Assembly (NCBI RefSeq): GCF_000733855.1
Contig: NZ_JPOJ01000001.1
Span: 3,613,001-3,677,000 of the forward strand
DNA from: Methylomicrobium agile
GTDB lineage: Bacteria; Pseudomonadota; Gammaproteobacteria; Methylococcales; Methylomonadaceae
Reading direction: 5' to 3'
Length of the DNA: 64,000 bases
Positions 8,008 to 18,884 of this stretch are shown piece by piece. Every line of letters starts with the position of its first letter. Within the stretch, counting starts at the first letter, position 1. The position numbers were made by a program, and so were the translations under genes. The notes under the pieces are model-generated. The model did no database searches, was not told the origin of the DNA, and worked only from the letters and a program-made list of their open reading frames with translations.

Positions 8008-9822
8008 TCAGCCGGTTCGGGAAATTCCGAGCTTTAGCATGCGGGAGCGCAAGGTATTCGGATTCATGCCGAGAATCGCGGCGGCTCCTTTCGGGCCGGA
8101 AATGACCCAGCCGGTTTCTTTCAATGTGTGCAGGATATGTTCCCGCTCCAGCGATTCGAGCGTTTTCGGTTTTTCCGATAGAGAAGAGGGCTTGTCTTGG
8201 TACGGCTGCAAAGGGGGGATTTCCAGCTGCGAGCCCTGCGACAGAATCACCGCCCGCTCGATCACGTTCTGCAATTCGCGGACATTGCCGGGCCAGGCGT
8301 AGTGCTTTAGCTGCTCAAGGCCCGCAGGCTCGATGTCATCGAAATGCTTGCCCAATTTTTTCGCATATTTGGTCAGGAAAAAACGCGCGAGCAGCGGAAT
8401 ATCCGCACTCCGCTGCCGTAGTGCCGGTACTTCGACCGGGAACACGTTCAGCCGGTAATAGAGGTCGGCCCGGAAGCGGCCCGCCGCGATCTCTTCGGGC
8501 AAATTGCGGTTCGTGGCTGCGATCACCCGCACGTCGACCCGGATCGTCTCGCTGCCGCCCACGCGCTCGAACTCCTGTTCCTGCAGTACCCGGAGCAGTT
8601 TGGCCTGTGCCGGCATGGACAGCTCGCCCAGTTCGTCCAGGAACAGCGTGCCGCCGTCGGCCAGTTCGAAACGGCCCTTGCGCTGCTGAATCGCGCCGGT
8701 AAAGGCGCCTTTTTCATGGCCGAACAGTTCGCTTTCGATCAGCTCGGCAGGGAGCGCCGCGCAGTTGACCTTGACCAGGATTGCCGCGTTGCGGCTACTG
8801 TACTCGTGGATCGCCCTCGCCAGGAGTTCCTTGCCGGTACCGGTTTCGCCGAGCAGCAGCACCGGGGTATCGGTGCGGGCGACCATCCGGACTTGTTCCA
8901 TCACGGTCCGCATCACCTTGGAGCCGCTGACGAAATCGCCCGGGTTGTGTTCGTCGTTGATCACTTCCTGCAGATAGCCTTTTTCCTGCTGCAGCCGTTC
9001 CAGTTTCTGTTCGGCAAGGCGGCGGTCGTTGACATCGCGCAGGATGATCGTAAAGAGTTTTTGACCGCCGGCTTCCAGCGGCGAAAAGGTCGCTTCGATC
9101 GGAAACTCCTCACCGTCCGCCCGGCGGGCGCTGAGCCCTTCCGGCACCCAGGCGGGCGTTTTAATGGCACTGTCGAAAACGACGAATTGTTTGAATAACG
9201 GGGCGCACCGCGGGGCGATAAAGCGTTCGAACGGCTGGCCGATCGCGAAGTCGGCGGCGCAGCGAAAGATACGCGCGGCCGCCGCATTGAATAAGGTGAT
9301 GTTGTGGCGTTCGTCGATCGTTACAATCGCGTCCATTGCCGAGCCGAGAATCGAAGAAATCCGCTGTTCGCTGTCGCCGAGCGCCTGCATCATCAGGCGC
9401 TGCTCGGTGCGGTCGCGCTGGGTTTCGACGACTGCCGCGACTTCGCCGTTTTCGTCATGGATCGCGCAGGCATCGATCACCAGATACAGCCGGCGGCCGT
9501 CCGGCATCGGGCACCAGTTTTCGGTATGGTAAATATCGGTCCGGGATGCGGGGGCGCCGGCCCATTCATACAGTCCCTTGACGTCGCCGAGACTGTCGTC
9601 GAGCAGCAAGTCCGCCAGGCAGGGGCGTTTTTCGGTATAGAAGCCTTGCCAATGCCGATCGCTGCCTATCATTTCTTCCGCTTTCAGGCCGGTCAGTTGC
9701 TCGCAGGCCTTGTTCCAGATCACGACCTGATGCCGGGCGTTCAGCACGAAAGCCGAGACGGGCAGGTGCTGAAGCAAGTGTTCGGCCGATAAATTTTGCG
9801 GCGATGACGGATTTTTTCTCAT
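8008..9822 (-). CDS. PAS-domain sigma-54-dependent transcriptional activator
   Basis: The 604-residue protein has two N-terminal PAS domains (about 12-135 and 150-268, [20 protein letters not shown] and [20 protein letters not shown]), a short coiled coil (270-290), a sigma-54 AAA+ domain and a Fis-type helix-turn-helix. In the AAA+ part the Walker A is GETGTGKE (325-332), the sigma-54 contact loop GAFTGA is at 372-377, and Walker B is LFLDELGEL. The C-terminal helix-turn-helix is [20 protein letters not shown]. It should open sigma-54 promoters in response to a PAS-sensed signal; no receiver domain or partner kinase is present. The target is unknown; neighbouring genes show no clear -24/-12 promoter. 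Confidence 0.92.
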   Translation of the reverse strand: MRKNPSSPQNLSAEHLLQHLPVSAFVLNARHQVVIWNKACEQLTGLKAEEMIGSDRHWQGFYTEKRPCLADLLLDDSLGDVKGLYEWAGAPASRTDIYHTENWCPMPDGRRLYLVIDACAIHDENGEVAAVVETQRDRTEQRLMMQALGDSEQRISSILGSAMDAIVTIDERHNITLFNAAAARIFRCAADFAIGQPFERFIAPRCAPLFKQFVVFDSAIKTPAWVPEGLSARRADGEEFPIEATFSPLEAGGQKLFTIILRDVNDRRLAEQKLERLQQEKGYLQEVINDEHNPGDFVSGSKVMRTVMEQVRMVARTDTPVLLLGETGTGKELLARAIHEYSSRNAAILVKVNCAALPAELIESELFGHEKGAFTGAIQQRKGRFELADGGTLFLDELGELSMPAQAKLLRVLQEQEFERVGGSETIRVDVRVIAATNRNLPEEIAAGRFRADLYYRLNVFPVEVPALRQRSADIPLLARFFLTKYAKKLGKHFDDIEPAGLEQLKHYAWPGNVRELQNVIERAVILSQGSQLEIPPLQPYQDKPSSLSEKPKTLESLEREHILHTLKETGWVISGPKGAAAILGMNPNTLRSRMLKLGISRTG

Positions 9823-10278
9823 TGCTGTTGTGGCAGGTTTGTCTGGACCGGCAGCAACTTACTGCAACTTCCGTTTCATGTCACGATATTTGGTGACGAA
9901 ATGCTATTCGAAAGGCCGAGTTGAATGAGAGCGCGGTAAATGAAGCCGGGAAATAGCCGGCTAAAAAAGACGTCATTTTTATAATCTTGAAATCGCAATC
10001 GAACTCCCACTGTAAATAACCGGCCGGAATTGTTACCGGCTGCGTTAAGTCATAGAATACAGACTGTTTTTAACGATTTACTTCATTTCAAACTGGCTCT
10101 TAAATACGATTTTTTAAGGGCCGGCTTAAGCTTAATAGGTTTAATAATATCGGCTTACGGTGCGTTGCCGGCGGGAACAGTAATTTTTCAACAGAATCGT
10201 CCCGCGCGCATTCATATTTGCCCGTGTTTTGACGTCGAAGTAAACAGATTTTTTGAAACAAAAATGAGGAAAACCGAA
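9823..10278. other. Intergenic region between sigma-54 activator and lemA
   Basis: This divergent spacer of 456 bp must hold the promoters of the activator gene (minus) and of the lemA operon (plus). It is more A/T-rich than the flanking genes. An open frame runs through it into lemA from 10030, but its sequence is not LemA-like. I found no RNA gene, repeat or well-spaced -24/-12 element. Confidence 0.5.
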
Positions 10279-10890
10279 ATGTTTAAATGGTTATTGACTT
10301 CATTCATCGCGATGATGTTGTCCGGTTGCGGCTATAACACGCTGCAGTCGGGCGATGAGAACATCAAAGCCGCCTGGGGCGAGGTATTGAACCAGTACCA
10401 GCGCCGCGCCGACTTGGTGCCTAACCTGGTCAACGTGGTTAAAGGGTATGCCTCGCATGAAAAGGGCGTGTTGACGGAGGTGACGCAGGCGCGGGCTCGA
10501 GTGGGATCGATCCAGGCTACGCCGGAACTGGTCGACGATGAGGAGGCCTTCCGAAAATTCGTTGCGGCCCAGGGAGAAATGACTAGCGCGATTTCGCGCT
10601 TACTGGGGGTGGCGGAAAACTATCCGCAATTGAAGGCCGACGGCTTGTTCCGCGATCTGCAGGCGCAACTGGAAGGCACGGAAAATCGCATTGCGGTCGC
10701 CCGCAACCGTTATATCGATGCGGTAAAAGAATACAACCTGACCGTACGGTCTTTTCCTACCAATCTGACCTCAATGCTGTTCGGTTATAAGACCAAGCCG
10801 AGCTTTACCGTAGAAAATGAACGCGCCATTTCGCAGCCGCCCAAAGTCGATTTCGGAGCCCCTGCGCCGGCAGAGTCTCCCGCTCAGTAA
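10279..10890 (+). CDS. lemA: LemA family lipoprotein-like protein
   Basis: LemA proteins are short membrane-anchored helical bundles of unclear role, often encoded beside TPM-domain proteins. The 203-residue product starts MFKWLLTSFIAMMLSGCGYN, with a lipobox-like LSGC after the membrane segment. The diagnostic segments follow: AAWGEVLNQYQRRADLVPNLV, VTQARARV, RLLGVAENYPQLKA, LEGTENRIAVARNRYIDAVKEYN, and the C-terminal FPTNL and FGYKTKPSF. The ATG at 10279 is chosen because AGGA lies 8 bases before it and it begins the signal sequence; longer in-frame extensions look non-coding. It opens a three-gene operon with two TPM-domain genes. Confidence 0.93.
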   Translation: MFKWLLTSFIAMMLSGCGYNTLQSGDENIKAAWGEVLNQYQRRADLVPNLVNVVKGYASHEKGVLTEVTQARARVGSIQATPELVDDEEAFRKFVAAQGEMTSAISRLLGVAENYPQLKADGLFRDLQAQLEGTENRIAVARNRYIDAVKEYNLTVRSFPTNLTSMLFGYKTKPSFTVENERAISQPPKVDFGAPAPAESPAQ

Positions 10891-10901
10891 GGGGATTGTC
10901 G

Positions 10902-11750
10902 ATGCTGCCGTTCATGCGTTATGGGGTTGGGTTTTTATTGCTGCTGTTTTTTTCGGGAGCAGGTGCGTTGGTGCCGATTCCCGACCTGTCGCACCGCGTC
11001 ACCGATCTGACTTCCACGCTGAGTGCAGCCCAAGCGAACGCGCTGGAAGATAAATTGGCCGCCTTCGAAGCCAAACAGGGCAGCCAGATTGCGGTTCTGA
11101 TCGTCCCCACCACGCAGCCTGAAGAGATCGCCCAATTCGGGATACGGGTGGCGGATGCCTGGAAAATCGGCCGGAAAAACGTCGATGACGGCGTGCTTTT
11201 GATCGTGGCGAAAGAGGATCGAAAAATGCGGCTGGAAGTGGGTTACGGTCTGGAAGGGGCGATTCCGGACGCGATCGCCAAACGCGTAATCGCCGAAACG
11301 ATCACCCCGTATTTCAAAGCCGGCGATTTTGCAGGCGGCATCGATGCGGGAGTGACTCAGCTGATGCGCCTGATCGAAGGCGAGCGTCTGCCGCCGCCGC
11401 AGGAAGCGCCGGCAGGGCAGCAGAACGGTGGGGCTTTTATATTCGTTCTGTTCGGCGGAATCGTCGCGGGCTGGATATTGTCCGCCATGCTGGGGCGGGT
11501 CATGGGCGGAATGCTGGCCGGCTTGGGCAGCGGCGCGGTAGGGGCACTGTTGTTCGGATTGGGTTTCGCGGCATTCCTGATCGGGCTGATGGTTTTCTTC
11601 ATTGTCGGCATTCGCCAGCGAAGTTACGGCGGCTGGTCCAGCGGCGGCGGTTTCGGAGGCGGCTATGGCGGCGGGTACGGCGGAGGAAGTTCTTGGGGAG
11701 GCGGCGGTGGCGGCCGATTCGGCGGCGGGGGCGCGTCCGGCTCATGGTAA
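10902..11750 (+). CDS. TPM-domain membrane protein (YgcG family) with Gly-rich tail
   Basis: A 282-residue protein with a signal sequence (about 1-22), a periplasmic TPM domain (about 25-150; DLTSTLSAAQANALEDKLAA, GSQIAVLIVPTT, GRKNVDDGVLLIVAKEDRK, RLEVGYGLEGAIPDA), two membrane segments (about 178-235) and a C-terminal low-complexity Gly/Ser/Tyr tail ending GASGSW. This is the usual YgcG layout. TPM domains (Psb32, MOLO-1) are linked to membrane quality control; the exact activity is not known. The ATG six bases after AGGGGA is chosen; a TTG two codons upstream is possible. It follows lemA by 11 bp and overlaps the next gene, so the three are translationally linked. Confidence 0.9.
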   Translation: MLPFMRYGVGFLLLLFFSGAGALVPIPDLSHRVTDLTSTLSAAQANALEDKLAAFEAKQGSQIAVLIVPTTQPEEIAQFGIRVADAWKIGRKNVDDGVLLIVAKEDRKMRLEVGYGLEGAIPDAIAKRVIAETITPYFKAGDFAGGIDAGVTQLMRLIEGERLPPPQEAPAGQQNGGAFIFVLFGGIVAGWILSAMLGRVMGGMLAGLGSGAVGALLFGLGFAAFLIGLMVFFIVGIRQRSYGGWSSGGGFGGGYGGGYGGGSSWGGGGGGRFGGGGASGSW

Positions 11751-12250
11751 ACGTCAAGCGTTGGCTCATTCATACTTTCATGCCGCCTTGGCGTTGGCGT
11801 TTGGCGTTTTCCGCTGCCTTACTCAACGATGTGGAAGCGGCGGTGCATCAATCCGAATGCCATCACCGCGGCGAGCTGCGTTTCGCTGTCGAAAATGCGT
11901 TGGCGCCCGCCTGGGTTTGGCGCGGCCTGTCGGCGCAGCAGCGGGCGACCGAAGTATTTGCGAATCTACGGGTATGGGATACCGAAGAAAACAGCGGTGT
12001 ATTGATTTATCTGTTACTGGCTGACCGGGAAGTGCATATCGTTGCGGATCGAGGCATCGCCAAGCGCGTGCCGCAATCCGAATGGGATAGCCTGGCTCAG
12101 GTCATGCAGGAAGCATTTCGTGGCGGCGACTTCCGGAAAGGTTCGCTGGAAGGTATCGAACGCATCTCGAAGATTCTGATAACCCATTTTCCTTCCGGGG
12201 AACGCAATCCGGACGAGCTTTCCAACAAGCCGGTTATCGTTCGGCGGTAG
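11744..12250 (+). CDS. Second TPM-domain protein of the lemA operon
   Basis: This 168-residue protein contains one TPM domain (about 40-150): HRGELRFAVENALAPAWVWR, ATEVFANLRVWDTEENSGVL, YLLLADREVHIVADRGIAK, then LAQVMQEAFRGGDFRKGSLEGI. It lacks an obvious cleavable signal; the N-terminal MVNVKRWLIHTFMPPWRWRL is basic and aromatic. The ATG overlaps the TAA of the upstream gene (ATGGTAA), a sign of coupled translation. LemA plus two TPM proteins, one long with a Gly-rich tail and one short, is a recurrent gene order in Proteobacteria. Function unknown. Confidence 0.88.
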   Translation: MVNVKRWLIHTFMPPWRWRLAFSAALLNDVEAAVHQSECHHRGELRFAVENALAPAWVWRGLSAQQRATEVFANLRVWDTEENSGVLIYLLLADREVHIVADRGIAKRVPQSEWDSLAQVMQEAFRGGDFRKGSLEGIERISKILITHFPSGERNPDELSNKPVIVRR

Positions 12251-12279
12251 AAATTCGGAGGATAAAAAAGGGCGGTTTT

Positions 12280-12306
12280 GCCTATCGGTTCCATTTACCG
12301 ACAGGC
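12280..12306 (-). terminator. Possible terminator between convergent genes
   Basis: Ten-base arms GCCTATCGGT and ACCGACAGGC with one mismatch and a 7-base loop lie just past the stop of the 2H phosphoesterase gene. On the minus strand a T-rich stretch follows about ten bases later. The T-run is not directly adjacent, so this is a weak call. Confidence 0.35.
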
Positions 12307-12310
12307 ACTT

Positions 12311-13024
12311 TCAAGGTTCCCATGGCCAGGTTTTCAGTTGCTTCCGCGCCGTCCCGAAGTTGCCGAGTTGATAGACCGATACCCCGACCGGCGAAAACGT
12401 GAACGCTTTAAAGGGTTCGGCGATTATTTTCTTCAGATAATCCGGCGAGGCCATACCGAGGGTGACATGGGGATGGTAATTGCCCCCGGCGTGCTTGGGT
12501 ATAAAGGTCTCAACGTAATCGACAGTCGTCGGGTTTATGTCGGGCTTGGCGGGGGTGACAAAGAAAGCGGCAGCCGTTCCCGTTTTCACCGTAAAAGGGG
12601 CGACCGCCTCGATCAATTGTTGCTGCAGAGCGCGGAGCGCCGGAGTCGGCTCGACGACCAGGATCTCAATCCCCTTATTTTTCCAGGGGGTGTAATCGTA
12701 CCGGGAGGCCTGCAGCTTTAAATCGATGCCTTTCTGGCGGGCGAGGACTCTGCCGACCGCGGTATAAAGGCCGTCGAGGCGTTCGGTAAGCACGTAGCGC
12801 TGCAGGAGCGTAATGTGGGGCTTGTGGGTAGCATCGAAAGCGAATCCCTCCGGGGTGTCCCGCCGTAGGCGGGCATTGGCGGCTTTTGCGTTCAGCATCA
12901 GCGCCGCATCCGGATCCAGGGCAATATTAATGGCCGTGACGGATTCGTCGGCCGTTTGGGCCCATCCGGGCTGTGAGGCGAGGAAAATACCCAGTACGGC
13001 TGACAGTTTCATGGCTTTCAACAT
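12311..13024 (-). CDS. Secreted 2H phosphoesterase (2'-5' RNA ligase-like)
   Basis: The 237-residue protein has a cleavable signal peptide (MLKAMKLSAVLGIFLASQPGWAQ). The mature part carries the two HxT motifs of the 2H superfamily, H70-I-T72 (KPHITLL) and H186-V-T188 (YHPHVTLG), which form the active site in RNA ligases/cyclic phosphodiesterases. The motif spacing of about 115 residues fits. The start is set by AAGGAGA just before the ATG at 13024. Most family members are cytoplasmic, so export is unusual; a periplasmic substrate such as a cyclic nucleotide can be guessed but not shown. Convergent with the lemA operon, with no co-transcribed partner. A dispersed repeat lies immediately upstream. 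Confidence 0.82.
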   Translation of the reverse strand: MLKAMKLSAVLGIFLASQPGWAQTADESVTAINIALDPDAALMLNAKAANARLRRDTPEGFAFDATHKPHITLLQRYVLTERLDGLYTAVGRVLARQKGIDLKLQASRYDYTPWKNKGIEILVVEPTPALRALQQQLIEAVAPFTVKTGTAAAFFVTPAKPDINPTTVDYVETFIPKHAGGNYHPHVTLGMASPDYLKKIIAEPFKAFTFSPVGVSVYQLGNFGTARKQLKTWPWEP

Positions 13025-13044
13025 ATCGGCTCTCCTTAAAAGCA

Positions 13045-13235
13045 ACTTCCCCTTTGAAAAAGGGGGATCGAGGGGGATTTATTTGATAAATCTCCCCCGG
13101 CCTCTCGGCAATCGTTTCTGCATTGTCCTACCTCCTGCACCCATGCAGTCTTCTTTTTCAAAGAGGGGGGTGAACAATCCGTTTTTCATAGCAATCAACT
13201 CCGGAAAGTTATTTCCTACCAGATCCTTAGTCCTG
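13045..13235. repeat. Dispersed palindromic repeat, copy 2
   Basis: Contains CCCCTTTGAAAAAGGGGG and ATCGAGGGGGATTTATTTGA, a central palindrome (GATAAATC), then after an internal stretch TTTTTCAAAGAGGGGGGTGA. The following bases (GTGAACAATCCG, then AATCAACTCC and AGTTATTTCCTACC) match those after the copy at 51120, so the repeated unit includes non-palindromic flank up to about 13235. The inner part (CCTCTCGGCAA to CATGCAGTC, about 13110-13150) resembles another repeat near 43992. Together these fill the gap between the 2H gene and oxyR; no gene is seen from 13025 to 13380. Confidence 0.75.
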
Positions 13236-13380
13236 CTTCAACCTTTATCGGTTCGGGCTTTGAGGTTGGAACGGCGGCATGTCTTCCTGAGCCTCGAAGC
13301 GGCGGGCGGCAAACTCCGCCGTCCGGGAGAATTCGCCGTCCGGATTGGGGTTCCGTGTTTCGGGAACGGTTTGGCGAAGC

Positions 13381-14256
13381 TCAGGGTAACGGTTTATATG
13401 CCAGTAGTGTCGCCAAGGTTTCCAGCAACGCGCTGCGAGGATGAGTGCGCAGCCAGATGAGTGCAATAGTGCGGCTAGGCCGCTGGCGGATGTTGATATA
13501 GCGAATGTCGTTATCCTCGGGCTGGACGGCGACGGAGGGCATTAGCGTAACCCCGACGCCGTTCTTGACCATGAAACGCAGGGTTTCCAGACTGGAAGCC
13601 CGGAAATCATGCTCAACGAATCGGGAAGGGTCGCACAGCTTCAGCGTCTGATCCCGCAAACAATGCCCTTCATCCAGCAATAGCAGATTCTCCTTGGCTA
13701 CCCTGTTCAGGTCTACTTCCTCCAGGTGAGCCAGAGGATGGTCGGCACATACGGCCAAGGTAAACGGATCCTCAAAAAGCGACCGGCATTCCAGCGCTTC
13801 ATGTTCCACGGGCAAGGCCAACAAGGCCGCATCCAGCTTTTTGTCGAGCAGCAATGCGATGAGCGAATCGGTCTTTTCTTCGACCAGTTGAAGCTTGAGA
13901 TCCGGATAGTATTGCTTGATGCGGAATACATATTCCGGCAGCACGTAGCTTGCCAGAGAGGGAAACGCCCCCAGCGACAGCATGTTGCGGTAACGGTCGC
14001 CGGCATGGGCGGCGATTTGCCGAATGGTCTGAACGTCGGCGAGAATTCTGCGGGCGATCGGCAGAATTTGTTCGCAAGCTTGCGTCACTTCCACACCGTT
14101 TTTCTCGCGCACGAATAAGTTGACGCCCAGATAATCTTCGAGTTTTTTGATCTGTGTGCTCAAGGTGGGCTGGCTGATCGAGCATTGGTCAGCCGCTTGA
14201 CTGAAATTTCTTAAGTCCGCTACCGCTACGAGGTAGCTCAAGTCACGCAAGTTCAT
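13381..14256 (-). CDS. oxyR: Hydrogen peroxide-sensing LysR-type regulator OxyR
   Basis: OxyR senses peroxide through an intramolecular disulfide and activates antioxidant genes. This 291-residue protein has the N-terminal winged helix (MNLRDLSYLVAVADLRNFSQ, then CSISQPTLSTQIKKLEDYLG) and the redox motif DEGHCLRDQTLKLC with Cys199 and Cys208, at the same residue numbers as in E. coli. The start at MNLRDL follows family alignment; an ATG 19 codons upstream is in frame but adds atypical sequence. It is divergent from katG, an arrangement that suggests direct control, and a candidate OxyR site lies between them. Confidence 0.95.
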   Translation of the reverse strand: MNLRDLSYLVAVADLRNFSQAADQCSISQPTLSTQIKKLEDYLGVNLFVREKNGVEVTQACEQILPIARRILADVQTIRQIAAHAGDRYRNMLSLGAFPSLASYVLPEYVFRIKQYYPDLKLQLVEEKTDSLIALLLDKKLDAALLALPVEHEALECRSLFEDPFTLAVCADHPLAHLEEVDLNRVAKENLLLLDEGHCLRDQTLKLCDPSRFVEHDFRASSLETLRFMVKNGVGVTLMPSVAVQPEDNDIRYINIRQRPSRTIALIWLRTHPRSALLETLATLLAYKPLP

Positions 14257-14345
14257 AATTTCTTGTATCGCTTTGGAGTAGAAAGCCGGTCGAGAAGCCA
14301 TTCGGCTGAACAATCGGACATAATATCACCTTACGGTTGCACTCT

Positions 14346-14381
14346 ATTGATTCCACCTATGGGTTTATCGATAAAATCGAT
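14346..14381. promoter_or_regulatory. Candidate OxyR binding site between oxyR and katG
   Basis: The pattern ATTG-N7-CTAT-N6-ATCG-N7-CGAT approximates the OxyR consensus of four ATAG-type elements (ATAG-N7-CTAT-N7-ATAG-N7-CTAT). The central spacing is one base short and two half-sites deviate. Its position, 90 bp from the oxyR start and about 260 bp from katG, fits control of either gene. The call is by pattern only. Confidence 0.4.
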
Positions 14382-14479
14382 TTCAAAATAAATGCGTTAT
14401 CGGGTTAAATATGCCTACCGAAATTATCGCTTACCGGAAATCTAATCCATAGGTTCGTCACTTATTCAGGAGAGCTTCC

Positions 14480-16865
<2,386 letters not shown>

Positions 16866-16896
16866 TTTTACTTTGCCATGCACCCAACTTGATGGA

Positions 16897-17530
16897 TCAT
16901 GTGGCGATGCTGTCCGCAGTGGCGAGTCTGGAAATAGTGAAGTCGAGCAGATCGATGTCGGTTTCCTGATCGATGACGGCCGCGGTGGCAAAAGTCGAGG
17001 GTTCGGGTCAGGATGGCGCCGGCAGTGACGGTGGCGGTGATGTCGGGCAGGTTCGAGACGGTAATGCCGTTATCGGTCAGATCCTTGATGTTGTCTCCCG
17101 TAATCGGGCCGTTCCAGTTATCGGCCGCGGCAATATTATGAGGTAGTGCCGTTTTCTTGTTCGGCAGGGCGTCGACACTGGATTTGGTCGCGCCGTTCGG
17201 GGGCGATGGAGAAACTGGCGGCGTCGGTAATTTCTACCGGCGCTGGCCAGCGTCTGCGTGCCGCCGCTCTCGCCAATAGTCAGCCGGGTCGCGTCGATGT
17301 CGTTAATTGAACCGGTTTTGGCGGACCAGATTCGTGTCGGTGATGACGATAACACCGGTGCTGGCGTCATATAGCTGGCCGAAGTAGCGGTCGGGGTCGG
17401 GTATTACTGACGGTGACGGTATGGAGGCATCGCCGGTATTACCCGCCGCGATGCTGCTATCCCAGTCATTTTGTCGGTCGGTTCCGTCATTTACAAAGCC
17501 GGCTTTGCAGCTCTTCGCAGCTAAACTTAA
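16897..17530 (-). pseudogene. Decayed gene for a repetitive surface-type protein (remnant)
   Basis: No intact frame spans this 800-bp gap, but the minus strand holds coherent Asp/Thr/Gly-rich segments in different frames: NDWDSSIAAGNTGDASI, STGVIVITDTNLVRQ, AKTGSINDIDATRLTIGESG, WNGPITGDNIKDLTDNGITV, VSNLPDITATVTAGAILTRT, and FATAAVIDQETDIDLLDFTI ending at a TGA at 16897. At least three frame changes are needed to join them. The composition resembles large secreted or surface repeat proteins. The parent family cannot be named. The rest of the gap up to 17686 shows nothing recognisable. Confidence 0.5.
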
Positions 17531-17686
17531 CGGCGTTGAGTGATCTGGTAAACCAGGCGGTCAATGTACAGGATCGTTCGAGGCACTATAGATTAAGATC
17601 TACAGTTTAAAGGGCTTGTGCCCCACGCCGCTTTTTTCCGGCTTTGTCTTGAAAGCCTGAGCGGGCGCGGGGCGGGAAGACGGTTT

Positions 17687-18400
17687 TTATTTTAAACCGG
17701 CGGCGTTTAAACCTGCGCAGTCCTGATAGGCCGGATGATCGGTGCTCATCATTACCACCCGATGCTGCTGGTTCGGCGTGTTGTCGGGGCCTTCTGCTTC
17801 GCCTACCGCTTTGACGCGCAGTTGCTCGGATTTTGCGCCGTGCTCGACGAGCAGCCTAGCGACTGTTTCGGCTCTTCTTTCCGCCAAGCCCTGGTTGCTG
17901 GCTTGATTGCCCACCGTATCGGTATAGGCGGTTACGTCGGCGAAAGCATCGGGATGCGATTGCAGGTAGCGGCCCATGATCGCGATGGCCCGATGGTCGG
18001 TTCGGTATGGGGTGGCGCTGCCGGTTTTGAAATGGGCGGCGGTATGCTTCGCCACCTCGTTTATATGATGGTTGGGACTGTGGACGGCCGTCAGCCACTG
18101 GCAGAGCGCTTTTTCCGATTCCAGACGGTGCTGCGAGGCGGCCCGGGCCGAATCGACCGCATACTGTCCTTCCTCGATATTCCAGTAATGATCGTTTTTC
18201 CAGTGATTCAATACCTTGACGGCCTCTTCCAGATTTTCCTCGGCCAGTTCCTCGTGATGGATGGACTGGCCGTAGTCTCCCAGAACGACGGCGTCCACTT
18301 CCGAGGTCAGCAGCGGAATGTCTTTGCGGGGCGGCTGTGCGCATCCGGCAAGTGCCGCGGCAATCACCGCACAGGGCAGGTAAAAAAATTGTCTATTCAT
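17687..18400 (-). CDS. OmpA-family outer membrane lipoprotein
   Basis: A 237-residue protein with a lipobox LAGC (Cys20), a helical middle rich in acidic residues (about 40-115) and a C-terminal OmpA-like peptidoglycan-binding domain (about 125-220). In that domain ADVTAYTDTVGNQASNQGLA followed by ERRAETVARLLVEHG matches the family TDxxG...N..L...RA pattern. It should sit in the outer membrane and touch peptidoglycan. The start has a standard ATG. The next gene upstream on the same strand encodes a small TIGR04073-type protein, 70 bp away, so the two may be co-transcribed. Family-specific function unknown. Confidence 0.85.
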   Translation of the reverse strand: MNRQFFYLPCAVIAAALAGCAQPPRKDIPLLTSEVDAVVLGDYGQSIHHEELAEENLEEAVKVLNHWKNDHYWNIEEGQYAVDSARAASQHRLESEKALCQWLTAVHSPNHHINEVAKHTAAHFKTGSATPYRTDHRAIAIMGRYLQSHPDAFADVTAYTDTVGNQASNQGLAERRAETVARLLVEHGAKSEQLRVKAVGEAEGPDNTPNQQHRVVMMSTDHPAYQDCAGLNAAGLK

Positions 18401-18470
18401 GGTTTTATCCTCTTAATTCCAAATCAACCGCAGTGGTGAGCAACGATGAGCTGATGGGAACCGGCGCGGC

Positions 18471-18884
18471 CTAATCGTCGTCGCCGTCGTCCAACGGACC
18501 GTAAGTCGTCCAGAAACCGGGATAATGCGCCCCGAAATAGCGCGTATCCTCGCTAAAGCGTTCCCAGACGTAAGGAGGCGTAATGTAATCGTCGGTCGGA
18601 ATCGGAGAGGTAATTAATTCCGCTGCACCGACAAGGGTGCGGCTGACCGCATGCGCCGTGCCGCGCAGCAGCCCCCAGCTAAAACCGACGAAAATATTTT
18701 GATCGTGGCTGATATTGACGATGTTTTTGGGAATTTCGATCCATCCCGTGGTCGTATTGAAAAATCCCTGATTTACTTTAGAGGTAAAACCGGAGAGATA
18801 GGTGTGCGCATCGGCATGGGTCGGTCCCGCAGACAGCAGGGCGCCGGTTAGAGCACATAGGCTAAAGAGGTGTTTTTTGTTCAT
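18471..18884 (-). CDS. TIGR04073-family exosortase system-associated protein
   Basis: The 137-residue secreted protein has a signal peptide (MNKKHLFSLCALTGALLSAG, cleaved near THA-DA). The mature part contains the pattern I associate with this family: KVNQGFFNTTTGWIEIPKNI, WGLLRGTAHAVSRTLVGAAE, ITSPIPTDDYITPPYVWERF. It ends in a run of acidic residues. The start is fixed by GGAGGA before the ATG at 18884; the longer frame to 19058 is not supported. TIGR04073 members occur in genomes with exosortase/PEP-CTERM systems; no exosortase gene is in this window. The molecular role is unknown. Confidence 0.75.
   Translation of the reverse strand: MNKKHLFSLCALTGALLSAGPTHADAHTYLSGFTSKVNQGFFNTTTGWIEIPKNIVNISHDQNIFVGFSWGLLRGTAHAVSRTLVGAAELITSPIPTDDYITPPYVWERFSEDTRYFGAHYPGFWTTYGPLDDGDDD

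Noticed and set aside
9880-9910. Possible -24/-12 sigma-54 promoter (TGGTGACGAAATGC)
   Set aside because: Spacing between GG and GC is nine, not ten, and the flanks do not fit the consensus.
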